From assembly GCA_937863225.1 (NCBI GenBank), contig CALMEI010000040.1, forward strand, positions 235,313-299,312: a stretch of 64,000 nucleotides of DNA. The letters are read 5' to 3'. The position numbers and the translations under genes were made by a program. This DNA is from an uncultured Polaromonas sp. (GTDB lineage Bacteria; Pseudomonadota; Gammaproteobacteria; Burkholderiales; Burkholderiaceae_C). The notes below the pieces were generated by a model. It made no database searches. It was not told the origin of the DNA and saw only the letters and a list, made by a program, of their open reading frames with translations. Below are positions 27,224 through 38,245 of this stretch, piece after piece. Numbering within the stretch: the stretch's first letter is position 1; each line of letters begins with the position of its first letter.

Positions 27224-28084
27224 TTACAAACGTGCAGCGTGATGTTGTAAATGGTCTTGCATAAAAGATGCAATAAAGTAATAACCGTGGTCATACCCTG
27301 CATGCCGACGCAAGGTAAGGGGTTGCGATACGCTGACACAAGCTGCTTCGAACAAATGCGGGTGCAGCTGCTCTGGCAAAAATTTATCGGCCAAACCTTG
27401 ATCGATCAAAATCCCATTTGGAAATGGTGCTGTGCTGTGCATTTGCATCAAACTGCAGGCATCGTGTGCCGTCCAAGTGTTGCGATCGAGACCAAGGTAG
27501 CCAGAAAAAGCTTTCTCGCCCCAGGGACACTTTGTTGGCGCACAAATGGGTGCGAAGGCAGACAATGACTTAAATCGGCCCGGATATTTGAGCGCCAATG
27601 TCAGCGCCCCATGACCTCCCATAGAGTGACCGAAAATACCGATTCGATTCGCATCCATAGGCAAAGCGCTTGTCAACAGAGGCAACAGCTCCTTCATGAT
27701 GTAACTCTCCATGCGCCAGTATTGAGACCAAGGTGTTTGCGTGGCATCGAGATAAAATCCGGCACCCACACCAAAATCCCAATCAGTTGTAGCGCATGCC
27801 ATGCTTTGCACCGCATCGCCTCGTGGACTGCTATCGGGGCTTATCAGGGCCAAGCCCAACTCAGCCGCTATGCGCTGTGCACCGGCCTTGATCATGAAGG
27901 TTTCTTCATTACAGGTTAAACCAGCCAAATACAACAAAGCAGGAACAGCGCCAAGCTTGGCTTGGGGTGGCAAAAAAACTGAAAAGCGCATAGGCAAACC
28001 AATGACAGTCGAGCCGTGCTCATAAAAGCGCTGTATGCCGCCAAAGCAAGCATGCTCTGAAAGTATTTTTAGATGACTGGGCAT
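27224..28084 (-). CDS. fghA: S-formylglutathione hydrolase
   Basis: A 286-residue alpha/beta hydrolase (esterase D type). The nucleophile is Ser154 in GHSMGGHGAL, with the Asp in LIDQGLADKF and His in AGYDHGYYF. It hydrolyses S-formylglutathione to formate and glutathione. The substrate is made by the dehydrogenase encoded 13 bp upstream, so the two form a formaldehyde-detoxifying operon. Confidence 0.94.
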   Translation of the reverse strand: MPSHLKILSEHACFGGIQRFYEHGSTVIGLPMRFSVFLPPQAKLGAVPALLYLAGLTCNEETFMIKAGAQRIAAELGLALISPDSSPRGDAVQSMACATTDWDFGVGAGFYLDATQTPWSQYWRMESYIMKELLPLLTSALPMDANRIGIFGHSMGGHGALTLALKYPGRFKSLSAFAPICAPTKCPWGEKAFSGYLGLDRNTWTAHDACSLMQMHSTAPFPNGILIDQGLADKFLPEQLHPHLFEAACVSVSQPLTLRRHAGYDHGYYFIASFMQDHLQHHAARL

Positions 28085-28097
28085 GTTGCTGGCTGCA

Positions 28098-29219
<1,122 letters not shown>

Positions 29220-29293
29220 TTAAAAATGTTGATACTGAAAACCAAAAAAGCCTGCAACCCCATGATACACAAAGGATTACAAGCTTTAGCAAT

Positions 29294-29370
29294 TGGTAGG
29301 CACGATTGGACTCGAACCAACGACCCCTACCATGTCAAGGTAGTGCTCTAACCAGCTGAGCTACGCGCCT
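29294..29370 (-). tRNA. tRNA-Val (GAC)
   Basis: A 77-nt cloverleaf including an encoded CCA. The acceptor stem AGGCGCG pairs with CGTGCCT, the anticodon loop is TTGACAT (anticodon GAC, valine), and the T arm has GGTTCGAGTCC. It lies between frmA and relA, all on the minus strand. Confidence 0.96.
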
Positions 29371-29418
29371 AAAAGTCTGTTCGATGGGCGATATTGTAGC
29401 AGGGTCGGCGCTGCGTTT

Positions 29419-31572
29419 TTAGCGACGTCTGGCAGAACGCACACCTTTGAGTTCCAGCAGGTTGCCCAACACTTTATTCAGGCGTTTGGCATCAGAAACT
29501 TCAACAGTGAAAGTCATCCACGCTGTGTCGTCTTGCTTGCTACGGATGGATTGGGTATTGGCAGCAATCACATTCAATTTATCTTTAGAGAATATTTCCA
29601 AAATCTCACGCAACAATCCTTGCCTGTCCAAGGCTTCAACCACCACATCAACCGGGTAAACACTGTTTTCGTTGGTTTTACTTTGCGCCCATGCGACTTC
29701 AATCACTCGACCTTCGTCTTGTTCGGTTTGGCGTGCTTGCAGCGCCATGAAATTTGGGCATTGCAGTCGGTGGATGCTGACACCTTTGCCGCGCGTGACG
29801 TAGCCACCAATGGCATCCCCCGGTGCTGGTTTGCAGCATTTGGCCAGTTGGGTGAGCAAAGAATCAACCCCCACCACCAACACACCACCTTTTGCGTTTT
29901 TGTCTGTCTTGGCGCGTTTCAGGACAATTTCATCGGCGTTGGTTTCGGCCACTGCGGGTTTGAAATACGCTTCGATGGTGCGCAGTGAGTATTCATCTTT
30001 ACCGACGACTTCAAACAAATCATCAGCTGATTTAAACCCCAGTTGTGCGGCCAAATCGGCTAATTTGACAGACGTTTTGCCTTCACGCTGCAAAAGCCTT
30101 TCTACGGCTTCACGGCCTTTGGCTATCGTTTCTTGCATGGCTTGCACATTGAACCAAGCACGCACCTTGGTTTTGGCACGGTGACTGGCTAAAAAACCAA
30201 GCTCTGGGTTGAGCCAATCACGCGATGGACCACCCTCTTTGGCAGCTGTGATTTCAACCGTTTGCCCGTTTTGCAAGGGCGTGTTCAGTGGCACCAACAC
30301 GCCATCAACCCGCGCACCACGGCAGCGATGACCCAGATCGGTGTGCACGGTGTAGGCAAAATCGATGGCTGTCGCACCTTGCGTCAGTTCCACCACCGCG
30401 GCATCCGGTGTCAACACATAGATACGGTCGTTTAACAGCTCCTTAGCTTGCGTGCTCACTTGTGAGCTCTGAGAAGCGTTTGCAGTGCCGGTTTCAGAGC
30501 CTGACATGTCACGCTCCCACGCCAGCAATTGGCGCAGCACAGCAATTTTGGCGTCATAACTGCCTGTAGCCGAAACACCTGCGTAGCCTTTCGCACCCGC
30601 TTCTTTGTACACCCAATGCGCTGCCACGCCGTGTTCGGCTTTATCGTGCATGGCTTGGGTGCGAATTTGAATTTCGATGGCTTGCCCATCTTTATCACGC
30701 ACCACCGTGTGCAAAGATTGGTAACCATTGGCTTTGGGTTTGGCAATGTAGTCGTCAAACTCATTGGGAATGGGTGAAAAATGCGAATGCACCCAGCTCA
30801 AAGCGCCATAACAATCATCCAAATTCGTCACCACCACGCGCAGCGCGCGTATGTCCAGCACCTGATCAAATCCCAAAGACTTGCCACGCATTTTTTTGAC
30901 AATGCTGTAGATGTGTTTGGGACGACCTTGCACCTCGGCTTTGATTCCCAACTTGGCCAAATCAATTTGCAGTGAGTCGCGCAAATGCATGACATAGTTT
31001 TCACGCTGTGTGCGCTTTTCATCCAACAGTTTGGCTACTTGTTTGTAGGTTTCAGGCTCTAAGAAACGGAACGACAAATCTTCCATTTCCCATTTGATTT
31101 GCCAAATACCCAAGCGATTGGCCAAAGGCGCAAAGACTTGCAAAGATTCGCGCGCTAATTCACCTGAAACAGGCGCTTTGCTGGCAGCTAAGAAACGCAA
31201 GGTTTGCAAGCGCGAAGCCAACCGCAACATGACCACACGCAAATCACGCGAGAAAGCCAGCAACATTTTGCGCACCGTCTCAGTATGTGCCAGCGCTGCG
31301 GTTTGTCTTTGTACGCGCATGAGTTTGGTGGTCTCTACCGCCAAGCCTGCTAAGTTCTCATCAAATGCTTGACTGATCACTTCATAGGGTTTATTCAAAT
31401 GATCGCAGGTATAAACCAGAAAACTGGCAGCTTGCATGGCTTCAGAGCCACCGATATCGTGCAATATTTGTGCGACGGCTTGTGCATGTGTCCAGGTGTT
31501 TTCACCCGTGTCCAATTGCGCACGTGCCAACAAGGGTTCCGCAAAACCACGCGCACGATCCAACATTTTCAT
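29419..31572 (-). CDS. relA: GTP pyrophosphokinase, RelA type
   Basis: A 717-residue long RSH protein. It has an N-terminal pseudo-hydrolase region, the synthetase domain, a TGS domain (DRIYVLTPDAAVVELTQGATAIDFAYTVH), a zinc-finger region with the CCKPAPGD motif and a C-terminal ACT domain. Two features mark it as synthetase-only: EFDD at 271-274 (the EXDD form of RelA) and TCDHLNKP where a functional hydrolase has HDxxED. It makes (p)ppGpp on stalled ribosomes. It starts 7 bp after the upstream hydrolase gene. Confidence 0.93.
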   Translation of the reverse strand: MKMLDRARGFAEPLLARAQLDTGENTWTHAQAVAQILHDIGGSEAMQAASFLVYTCDHLNKPYEVISQAFDENLAGLAVETTKLMRVQRQTAALAHTETVRKMLLAFSRDLRVVMLRLASRLQTLRFLAASKAPVSGELARESLQVFAPLANRLGIWQIKWEMEDLSFRFLEPETYKQVAKLLDEKRTQRENYVMHLRDSLQIDLAKLGIKAEVQGRPKHIYSIVKKMRGKSLGFDQVLDIRALRVVVTNLDDCYGALSWVHSHFSPIPNEFDDYIAKPKANGYQSLHTVVRDKDGQAIEIQIRTQAMHDKAEHGVAAHWVYKEAGAKGYAGVSATGSYDAKIAVLRQLLAWERDMSGSETGTANASQSSQVSTQAKELLNDRIYVLTPDAAVVELTQGATAIDFAYTVHTDLGHRCRGARVDGVLVPLNTPLQNGQTVEITAAKEGGPSRDWLNPELGFLASHRAKTKVRAWFNVQAMQETIAKGREAVERLLQREGKTSVKLADLAAQLGFKSADDLFEVVGKDEYSLRTIEAYFKPAVAETNADEIVLKRAKTDKNAKGGVLVVGVDSLLTQLAKCCKPAPGDAIGGYVTRGKGVSIHRLQCPNFMALQARQTEQDEGRVIEVAWAQSKTNENSVYPVDVVVEALDRQGLLREILEIFSKDKLNVIAANTQSIRSKQDDTAWMTFTVEVSDAKRLNKVLGNLLELKGVRSARRR

Positions 31573-31579
31573 GACGCGT

Positions 31580-32494
31580 TTATTTCAATAAAAAATCGAC
31601 AACGACTTGCGATTGATTGGTCGCTACAAACGTAGGCGCATGCCCCACGCCAGCAAACTCCACCAATTTGGCTTTGGGGCCGCGTTGCGTCATAGCTGTT
31701 GCCGTGGAAGAAGACAAGAGGTCGGACTCAGCGCCGCGCACCAATAAAGTCTGAGCCTTAATACCGTCATAGAGTGCCCACAGCATGGCCTCGCCTTGCT
31801 TGGTAGTCTCTTCGGTAGCGCCAGCAAAGGCTTGCGCAATGGCTGGGTCATAACGCAGGGTCACACCGTTGGCCAATCCGGTTGTTGGGCCTATCCACGG
31901 TTTGAGCGACGGTTTTGTCAGAGCCAACCACTCTTCTGTTGTATGTGGACCAAAACCTTTGGCAATTTGCCACAACGCTTGTGCGGCAACTTCCTCATTC
32001 TCGTAACGACCATATTGTCCTAAATATTGGCCTATGCGTACCAGCGACACCCACTCAAGAACGGGGCCGACATCGTTCAACACCAGCTTGCGCACAGGAC
32101 AAGGCAAGGGTAAATTAGGCTGACCCGCAATGACCAAGCCAATTAAACCACCCATGCTGGTGCCGACCCAGTCCAAGGTCTTGGGTTTGAGAGCATTCAG
32201 TAACACCACCATGTCGGCCGCATAATATGGCACGGCGTAGGTCTTGGGATCTTTGAGCCAATCGCTTTGGCCGCGACCTGCGACATCTGGGCAGACCACG
32301 CGCACATTCGGATTGGCGGCACACAAAGCCCGTGCCAACACGTCAAAGTCTCGACCTTGCCTGGTGAGACCATGAACACACAAGATCACATGTTCCGCAT
32401 CAGTTTTACCCCAATCCCAATACGCCATGCGGTGTGTGCCTTGGGCATCTGGGCAATCGATGAATTTCAAATTGGGCGAACTGAACTCTTGCAT
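31580..32494 (-). CDS. Alpha/beta hydrolase
   Basis: A 304-residue hydrolase. The oxyanion-hole segment is LCVHGLTRQGRDFD, the nucleophile Ser113 lies in GTSMGG, an acid candidate is in LVRGAESDLLS, and His is in GVGHAPTF. There is no signal peptide. The substrate is unknown. It lies between an MFS gene and relA on the same strand, and the small gaps suggest one operon. Confidence 0.85.
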   Translation of the reverse strand: MQEFSSPNLKFIDCPDAQGTHRMAYWDWGKTDAEHVILCVHGLTRQGRDFDVLARALCAANPNVRVVCPDVAGRGQSDWLKDPKTYAVPYYAADMVVLLNALKPKTLDWVGTSMGGLIGLVIAGQPNLPLPCPVRKLVLNDVGPVLEWVSLVRIGQYLGQYGRYENEEVAAQALWQIAKGFGPHTTEEWLALTKPSLKPWIGPTTGLANGVTLRYDPAIAQAFAGATEETTKQGEAMLWALYDGIKAQTLLVRGAESDLLSSSTATAMTQRGPKAKLVEFAGVGHAPTFVATNQSQVVVDFLLK

Positions 32495-32552
32495 AAAAAC
32501 CTCAAAAAACTAAAACCAATTGTGGCGAACCTTGCTTCTCAATGGCCGAACG

Positions 32553-33857
32553 TCACTGATTGGCGGCCAAAGCTGCTGCCCGACCACGATCCACATTCAC
32601 ACGGGTCAACAAAATCAAACCGAGAATAAACAGAACCGATGTCGACAAAATTGCCGTGCGTTGATCGCCGCCCGTCATCCAAGTGATAGCGCCATAACTC
32701 AATGGGCCAATGATGGCCGCCAAACGTGTGGCAAATGTCCACAAACCAAAAAATTCACCGGCTTGTTTGGGGGGAGAAAACAATGCAGCCATGGCACGCC
32801 CTGCCGATTGGCTGCTGCCCATGCAAAAGCCAGCAATCGCCGCTGCGTACCAAAATCCGCCTTTGGTGGTGGTGACCGCTGCAATGACACAGGTTGCCAC
32901 CCAACCAACCAAAGTAATCCCCAGTGCCAATTTGTGTCCTAATTTGTCTTGCACATAGCCAAAACCAAATGCGCCGACTGCGGCAGCAATGTTCAAAACA
33001 AAAATCAACACCATGGTTTCTTGTGGCAAGAAACCAATCACTTGTTCGGCATAAATGGCGGCTAAAGTGATGGCCACAGCCACGCCGCCTTGGTAAAACA
33101 CACCGCAAGCTAAAAACCACATGAAATCTTTGTAAAGACGCGCCTCATTGAATGTGACTTTGAGTTGTTGCAGCGACGCTTTGAAGCCACTTTGCTTCAA
33201 AGCCAATGGGTTGGGCACCGCGCGTTCCTTCAGTAACCAAAACGTGACACAAGCCGATAAACCATAAATCACAGCCGTGATGATCATGGTGACTGGCACG
33301 AACTGGTCAGCGGGAATTTTTTGACTTTGTGCCCACAGCACATAAGCCAAACTGATGCCCAAAGCCAACATGCCACCGAAATAGCCAAAACTCCAACCCC
33401 AGCCGCTGACCTTGCCAAAAGCTTCTGGCTTGGCCAATTCTGGTAGAAATGATGCCGTTAAGGATTCACCATAAGAAAAAAACGTGTTAGACAAAATAAT
33501 CAACACCATGGCCATTGCCACACTGCCCGGACCTGCAAATGCCAGCCCTGCAGTGCAAACAACACAGGCGATGGTTGTCCAAATCAGCAAGCGCTTTTTT
33601 GCTGCCCGCAAATCGGCATAAGCGCCAAAGCTGGGCATGGTGAGCATCACGATGGCGTATGAAATGCTCAAAGCAGCTGTCCATGCAAAGGTGGCCCATT
33701 CGGCTTTTTGTGCAATGCCGCCCACAAAATAGGCCGCAAATACCGCCGTAATCACCACTGTGGTGTAGCCCGAATTGGCAAAGTCGTACATGGCCCAGCC
33801 AAAGACTTCGCTTTTTTTGACGCCAGGGTTCAGTGCATCTTGTGAGAATAGTGCCAT
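32553..33857 (-). CDS. MFS transporter, UMF1 (Atg22-like) type
   Basis: A 434-residue protein with about 12 membrane spans. The opening VFGWAMYDFANSGYTTVVITAVF is typical of the UMF1/Atg22 branch of the major facilitator superfamily. A cytoplasmic loop separates the two halves (LLKERAVPNPLALKQSG). Fungal Atg22 exports amino acids from vacuoles; bacterial substrates are not established. AAGGAGC precedes the ATG. Confidence 0.88.
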   Translation of the reverse strand: MALFSQDALNPGVKKSEVFGWAMYDFANSGYTTVVITAVFAAYFVGGIAQKAEWATFAWTAALSISYAIVMLTMPSFGAYADLRAAKKRLLIWTTIACVVCTAGLAFAGPGSVAMAMVLIILSNTFFSYGESLTASFLPELAKPEAFGKVSGWGWSFGYFGGMLALGISLAYVLWAQSQKIPADQFVPVTMIITAVIYGLSACVTFWLLKERAVPNPLALKQSGFKASLQQLKVTFNEARLYKDFMWFLACGVFYQGGVAVAITLAAIYAEQVIGFLPQETMVLIFVLNIAAAVGAFGFGYVQDKLGHKLALGITLVGWVATCVIAAVTTTKGGFWYAAAIAGFCMGSSQSAGRAMAALFSPPKQAGEFFGLWTFATRLAAIIGPLSYGAITWMTGGDQRTAILSTSVLFILGLILLTRVNVDRGRAAALAANQ

Positions 33858-33930
33858 TGTTTTGCTCCTTTGCGTTTTATTTGAATATCACTCAACCCAT
33901 GGCTCATTGAATCTTGAATCAGGCAAACTG

Positions 33931-34563
33931 CTAATGCAAATGCCGGGGCCGCCTGCCATTACCGTGACCGGAGCCACCCATGCCACGCGGTGGCTTGCCC
34001 AGCTCTAAGGAATTCACCAAATCATCAAACCGCTGGGTGAATAATTTATCGATTTCGGCCACAACACCCGACAATACTGCACCATCAAAATGGCGCTCCA
34101 TCATGTTCACCACATCTTGCACCAGCAAATCGCGCTGCACCTGCATGATGGCCGCAGGTGTGGGGCCGACAAACAAAATGACAAAGTCATCGCGTGATTC
34201 ATCGTCTGACAAATGCTCTTCTTCTCGGTCTTCCTCATCAAATTCTGTGTCGTAAAACGTGATTTCTATGGCTGCACCATCGGACGCCACCTCATTCAAG
34301 TTCATGCACATTTCATCCAGCGCTTGACGAAAATCCTCATCGCCGCGCACCGTCCAACACATTTGCAGCGCTTGTTCGGTCACGTTATGTTGAATCCCTG
34401 GTTCGTCTTCATAAGCGCTGCCTGCAGCATCGGCTAAAGACCGCGCACCGGTGTATTTCCAAAGCGGCTTCAAAGCTTCTTGGATTTGTTCAAACGTGAC
34501 ACCCACCAACAACGGCACTTGTCCGTGAACATGAATTTCAAAAGGAGCGTTAAAACGTGACAT
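33931..34563 (-). CDS. Conserved hypothetical protein (DUF6806-like)
   Basis: A 210-residue soluble acidic protein not recognised with certainty. It starts RFNAPFEIHVHGQVPLLVGVTFEQIQEALKPLWKY. A very acidic middle (EFDEEDREEEHLSDDESRDD) is followed by a hydrophobic core strand VILFVGPTPAAIMQVQRDLLVQDVV and a Gly/His/Arg-rich tail. It resembles a Burkholderiales-restricted DUF from memory. No enzymatic motif is visible. It has its own gaps of about 75 bp on both sides. Confidence 0.6.
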   Translation of the reverse strand: MSRFNAPFEIHVHGQVPLLVGVTFEQIQEALKPLWKYTGARSLADAAGSAYEDEPGIQHNVTEQALQMCWTVRGDEDFRQALDEMCMNLNEVASDGAAIEITFYDTEFDEEDREEEHLSDDESRDDFVILFVGPTPAAIMQVQRDLLVQDVVNMMERHFDGAVLSGVVAEIDKLFTQRFDDLVNSLELGKPPRGMGGSGHGNGRRPRHLH

Positions 34564-34642
34564 ATTGAGCTATTTTGATCCGACTATTGATGGATAGTTT
34601 TTGACAAATTTCTGATGATCTGAGAATGAATCGTAACGTATA

Positions 34643-35323
34643 TCAGCGATGCTTTTTCGACTTTATCGCAGCATGAGGTTGTACTTCCGTTTTCTTTTCA
34701 CCCAACTTGGGTTCAGAACCCTTGACTAAACGAATGATATTGGCACTGTGGCGCATGGCCAGTAACAAGGCCATCACAACCAACATGATGATGGTGTAGC
34801 GGTCAACCGACCACAAAACCCTGTCCCCAAACAGGTAGGCAACGGGTGCAAAAAAGCCCGCAACAATGGACGCCAACGACACATAGCGAAAAAAGAACAC
34901 CACAATGGCAAAACTTGCGACGCACAACAAACCCAAGGCCCAATGCAGACCCAGCAACACGCCCAGCGCAGTAGCCACACCTTTGCCGCCCACAAATTTA
35001 AAAAACACGGGGTACAGATGCCCCACAAAAGCCGCCAAACCCACCATCGCCACAGTGCCATCAGCCAAGCCATAGGGTTTGCCAAACGACTGCACCAGTA
35101 CCACCGGCACCAAGCCTTTGAGCGCATCCAACACCAAGGTCAGAATGGCGGCTTTTTTGCTGCCCGAACGCAGCACATTGGTTGCGCCTGGATTTTTGCT
35201 GCCAAAAGTGCGCGGATCATTCAAACCCATCAGTTTGCTAACGATGACTGCAAACGACAAGGAGCCAATGAGATAGGCAGCCAGCGTGGCCAACACAGGG
35301 TAAAAAGTCGACAAAGTATCCAT
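34643..35323 (-). CDS. plsY: Glycerol-3-phosphate acyltransferase PlsY
   Basis: A 226-residue inner-membrane enzyme with about five spans. Conserved loops are LIGSLSFAVIVSKLMGLNDPR, GSKNPGATNVLRSG (the GSGNxGATN motif) and VGGKGVATALGVLLG. It transfers acyl groups from acyl-phosphate to glycerol-3-phosphate, the first step of phospholipid synthesis. A Lys/Arg-rich tail of about 25 residues extends the usual length. Confidence 0.95.
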   Translation of the reverse strand: MDTLSTFYPVLATLAAYLIGSLSFAVIVSKLMGLNDPRTFGSKNPGATNVLRSGSKKAAILTLVLDALKGLVPVVLVQSFGKPYGLADGTVAMVGLAAFVGHLYPVFFKFVGGKGVATALGVLLGLHWALGLLCVASFAIVVFFFRYVSLASIVAGFFAPVAYLFGDRVLWSVDRYTIIMLVVMALLLAMRHSANIIRLVKGSEPKLGEKKTEVQPHAAIKSKKHR

Positions 35324-35365
35324 AAACGAAAACTATTCCTTATTCAATCGGGCGCCATCCGCTGA

Positions 35366-36439
35366 TTACTGTGCAGGATCCCGCAGTTCCCAGCGAATTT
35401 TGTCTATTTCTGCCAGCAGTTCTGTGGATAAAGTGATGCCATAGGCATCAATGCACTCGTCCAACTGTGCCACCGATGTCACGCCAATGATGGTGCTGGC
35501 GATTTGCCATTTGGTGTAGCAAAAGGCCAAAGCCATTTGCACCGGCGTCATGCCGTTGGCAATTGCCAATGCGTTGTAGCGCCTCGCGGCTGCCAATGAC
35601 TCGGGTCTGCCCCAGCGCTGTTTGCGATTTTGTTCAAATTTGGTTAAACGTGCTTCAGCGGGTGCGCCTTCGCCCAAAAAACCACTTTTGTCGTATTTGC
35701 CAGTGAGCAAACCAAAACCCAAGGGTGAATAAGGAATATTGGAAACACCCAAGCGGTACATGGTTTCATCCAAACCATTTTCCAGAGTGCGGTTCACCAA
35801 ACAATAGGGATTTTGCACCGTGGCGATTTTGGTCAGACCATGCTTTTCAGCCAAATGCACAAATTCGCTCACGCCATACGGTGTTTCGTTGGACAAACCA
35901 ATGGCGCGCACTTTCCCTGCTTTGACCAATTTATCCAAGGCTTGCAATTGGGTCAATATCGGGGTGACGGGTTTATCTTCTTTGGGGTCGAAATACACGC
36001 GGCCAAACGCAGGCACATGACGTGATGGCCAGTGGATTTGGTACAGGTCGATCACATCGGTTTGCAAGCGGCGCAAACTGTCGTCGCAAGCTTGCAGCAT
36101 GTCGTGTTCAGTCACATCGGCACTGCCATTGCGTATCCAATTCATGCCGCGCGATGGGCCTGCCACTTTGGTGGCGATGACGATTTTTTGCCTTACCCCT
36201 GGACGCTTAGACAACCAGTTGCCGATGATGATTTCGGTCGCGTTGTAGGTCTCTTTGCGTGGTGGCACAGCGTACATTTCTGCCGTGTCTAAAAAATTGA
36301 TGCCGCGCTCTACCGCGCGGTCCAAAATTCGATGCGCAGTGGCTTCATCGACTTGCTCACCAAAGGTCATGGTGCCCAAACAAATGGGGGTGACTTGCAG
36401 GCTGCTAGAGCCGAGTTTGACTAAGGGTGCGTTTTTCAT
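35366..36439 (-). CDS. Aldo-keto reductase (Tas-like)
   Basis: A 357-residue NADPH-dependent reductase. The catalytic tetrad is visible as Asp51 and Tyr56 (FLDTAEMY), Lys91 (IATKVAG) and His136 (YQIHWPSR). The cofactor end has STIIGVTSVAQLDE. The length and sequence style match the Tas branch. The substrate is unknown. It lies 22 bp after the acyl-CoA synthetase gene. Confidence 0.88.
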   Translation of the reverse strand: MKNAPLVKLGSSSLQVTPICLGTMTFGEQVDEATAHRILDRAVERGINFLDTAEMYAVPPRKETYNATEIIIGNWLSKRPGVRQKIVIATKVAGPSRGMNWIRNGSADVTEHDMLQACDDSLRRLQTDVIDLYQIHWPSRHVPAFGRVYFDPKEDKPVTPILTQLQALDKLVKAGKVRAIGLSNETPYGVSEFVHLAEKHGLTKIATVQNPYCLVNRTLENGLDETMYRLGVSNIPYSPLGFGLLTGKYDKSGFLGEGAPAEARLTKFEQNRKQRWGRPESLAAARRYNALAIANGMTPVQMALAFCYTKWQIASTIIGVTSVAQLDECIDAYGITLSTELLAEIDKIRWELRDPAQ

Positions 36440-36461
36440 AAATGTCTATAGGAGTTTGAGT

Positions 36462-38183
36462 TTAGATTTTACGATGCTTGGCTCTTTCTTCTTCCTGCAG
36501 CCGCAGCACGCGCCGCTGTACTTTGCCTGTGGTGGTCATGGGCAGTGCGTCAATGAATTCAATTTCCTTGGGGTATTCATAAGGCGCCAGTAAACTTTTC
36601 ACGTGCGCTTGCAACTGCTCCACCAACGCATCATTGGCCTCAAAGCCTGCCGCCAAAACCACATAAGCCTTGACCACCGCGCCACGTTCAGCATCGGGTT
36701 TGGGTACAACAGCGGCATTGGCCACGGCTGGGTGTTTGACCAAGCAATTCTCAATTTCAGATGGGCCAATGCGGTAGCCAGCGGCTTTGAACACATCGTC
36801 GGCGCGTCCTTGGTACCACAAATAACCGTCAGCATCGCGTGTTGCCAAATCGCCAGTGCGGCACCAATTGTCCTGCCCATTATTTCCAGTGAATTTGGCT
36901 TGCGTGGCGGCATCGTTTTTCCAGTAGCCCAAAAAGAAAATCGGGTCAGGTACACCATGAATGTCAAACCGGTTCACCGCCACATCACCTGGCACGCCAT
37001 CGGGGCAAATGTTGCCATCGTCATCAATCACGGCCACCTGATGTCCAGGATAGGGCTTGCCCATGCTGTTGGGTTTTGAGGGCCAAAACCGATTGCAATT
37101 GCCAACGATGTAGTTGATTTCGGTTTGCCCAAACATTTCGTTCACCGTCACACCCAATTGTTTTTGGCAGTAATCGTAAACCGCATCGCCCACCGCTTCG
37201 CCCGCACTCATGATGGCTTGAATTTTGAGTTTGAATTGACTCTTGGGCTGGGGAAAGGCTTTCATCATCGCTTTGAGCGCGGTCGGAAACAAAAAGGTGT
37301 GTGTGACACCATGCATTTGCATCAATTCATACGCCACTTCGGGGCTGAACCGGCCACGGTAAGCCACGATTTCGCGACCAAAGTACAAAGTCGGCAACAG
37401 TGCGTCCATCAAGCCACCCGTCCACGCCCAATCAGCAGGACTCCAAAAAACAGCATGGGACGTTTTGTTACTGATGCCATCAAAACCAAACCAATTTTGG
37501 CTGCTAACAAAACCCGTTAAATTGCCAATCAACGCACGGTGTGGAATCAGCGCCCCTTTGGGTGGCCCTGTTGTGCCACTGGTGTAAATCAAGATGGCTC
37601 CTTCGTCGGCTTTGGTATGCACTTCAAAAGTCTGTTTTTGTTTGTATGCTATATTTTTAATAGCAACATAGGCAATCATTATGCTGGATACAGGCATAAT
37701 TGTCATTAATTTAGGGCAATGTACTTGTATGCCACGTAATACAGGTTCGGAGCTTTCATCCACAATCGCCAAAACGGCGTCTGAATCATTGATGCGGTAT
37801 TCCAATGCATCAGGGCCAAACAACATCGACAAAGGCACCGCAACCGCACCCAATTGCAACACAGCGATGTAGGCTACAGCTGTTTCAAAGCGCTGCGGCA
37901 ACACAATGGCCACACGCTCGCCGCGTTTGACACCTGCTTGTCGCAACTGGGCAGACATGGCGTTGGCAGCGTGCTGCAACTGGGAAAAGGTATAAGTTTT
38001 GGCAGATTTGCGCGAAGCACCGGCGATGTGCTCCCGTATCGCTACCGCATGCGGCGTTTGTATTGCCCAGCGCGTGCAACACACCTGGGCGATGTTGAAA
38101 TGCTCAGGCACATGCCACGCAAACTGGCTGTGCAAGGCGTCATAGTGATCGTGTGGTAAAGCTTGAGATGGAGGGGTCTTCAT
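36462..38183 (-). CDS. Acyl-CoA synthetase (AMP-binding), carrying an in-frame repeat
   Basis: A 573-residue adenylate-forming enzyme that activates a carboxylic acid to its CoA thioester. Motifs are the P-loop TSGTTGPPKG (201-210), the substrate region MFGQTEINYI, the hinge TGDLATRDADGYLWYQGRADDVFK, and the C-terminal catalytic Lys in PMTTTGKVQRR. The pattern suggests a short- or medium-chain acyl-CoA ligase. Residues 163-180 are encoded by a copy of the dispersed repeat, inserted just before the P-loop domain. The frame is undisturbed, so the enzyme may remain active. Confidence 0.87.
   Translation of the reverse strand: MKTPPSQALPHDHYDALHSQFAWHVPEHFNIAQVCCTRWAIQTPHAVAIREHIAGASRKSAKTYTFSQLQHAANAMSAQLRQAGVKRGERVAIVLPQRFETAVAYIAVLQLGAVAVPLSMLFGPDALEYRINDSDAVLAIVDESSEPVLRGIQVHCPKLMTIMPVSSIMIAYVAIKNIAYKQKQTFEVHTKADEGAILIYTSGTTGPPKGALIPHRALIGNLTGFVSSQNWFGFDGISNKTSHAVFWSPADWAWTGGLMDALLPTLYFGREIVAYRGRFSPEVAYELMQMHGVTHTFLFPTALKAMMKAFPQPKSQFKLKIQAIMSAGEAVGDAVYDYCQKQLGVTVNEMFGQTEINYIVGNCNRFWPSKPNSMGKPYPGHQVAVIDDDGNICPDGVPGDVAVNRFDIHGVPDPIFFLGYWKNDAATQAKFTGNNGQDNWCRTGDLATRDADGYLWYQGRADDVFKAAGYRIGPSEIENCLVKHPAVANAAVVPKPDAERGAVVKAYVVLAAGFEANDALVEQLQAHVKSLLAPYEYPKEIEFIDALPMTTTGKVQRRVLRLQEEERAKHRKI
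37645..37696 (-). repeat. Double-hairpin dispersed repeat, copy 4 (inside acyl-CoA synthetase)
   Basis: Same-strand copy within the coding sequence. It is read as PVSSIMIAYVAIKNIAY. The TGCTAT-n7-ATAGCA hairpin is intact. Confidence 0.88.
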
Positions 38184-38245
38184 GGTGTTCTCTTTTTTTC
38201 ATTATGATGCTATTTCAGAAATTCTAAAAACATTCAATACCAACC

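Noticed and set aside
29419..31572. Bifunctional SpoT/Rel enzyme
   Set aside because: The HD hydrolase motif is absent (TCDHLNKP) and the synthetase motif is EFDD, both marks of a RelA-type synthetase-only protein.
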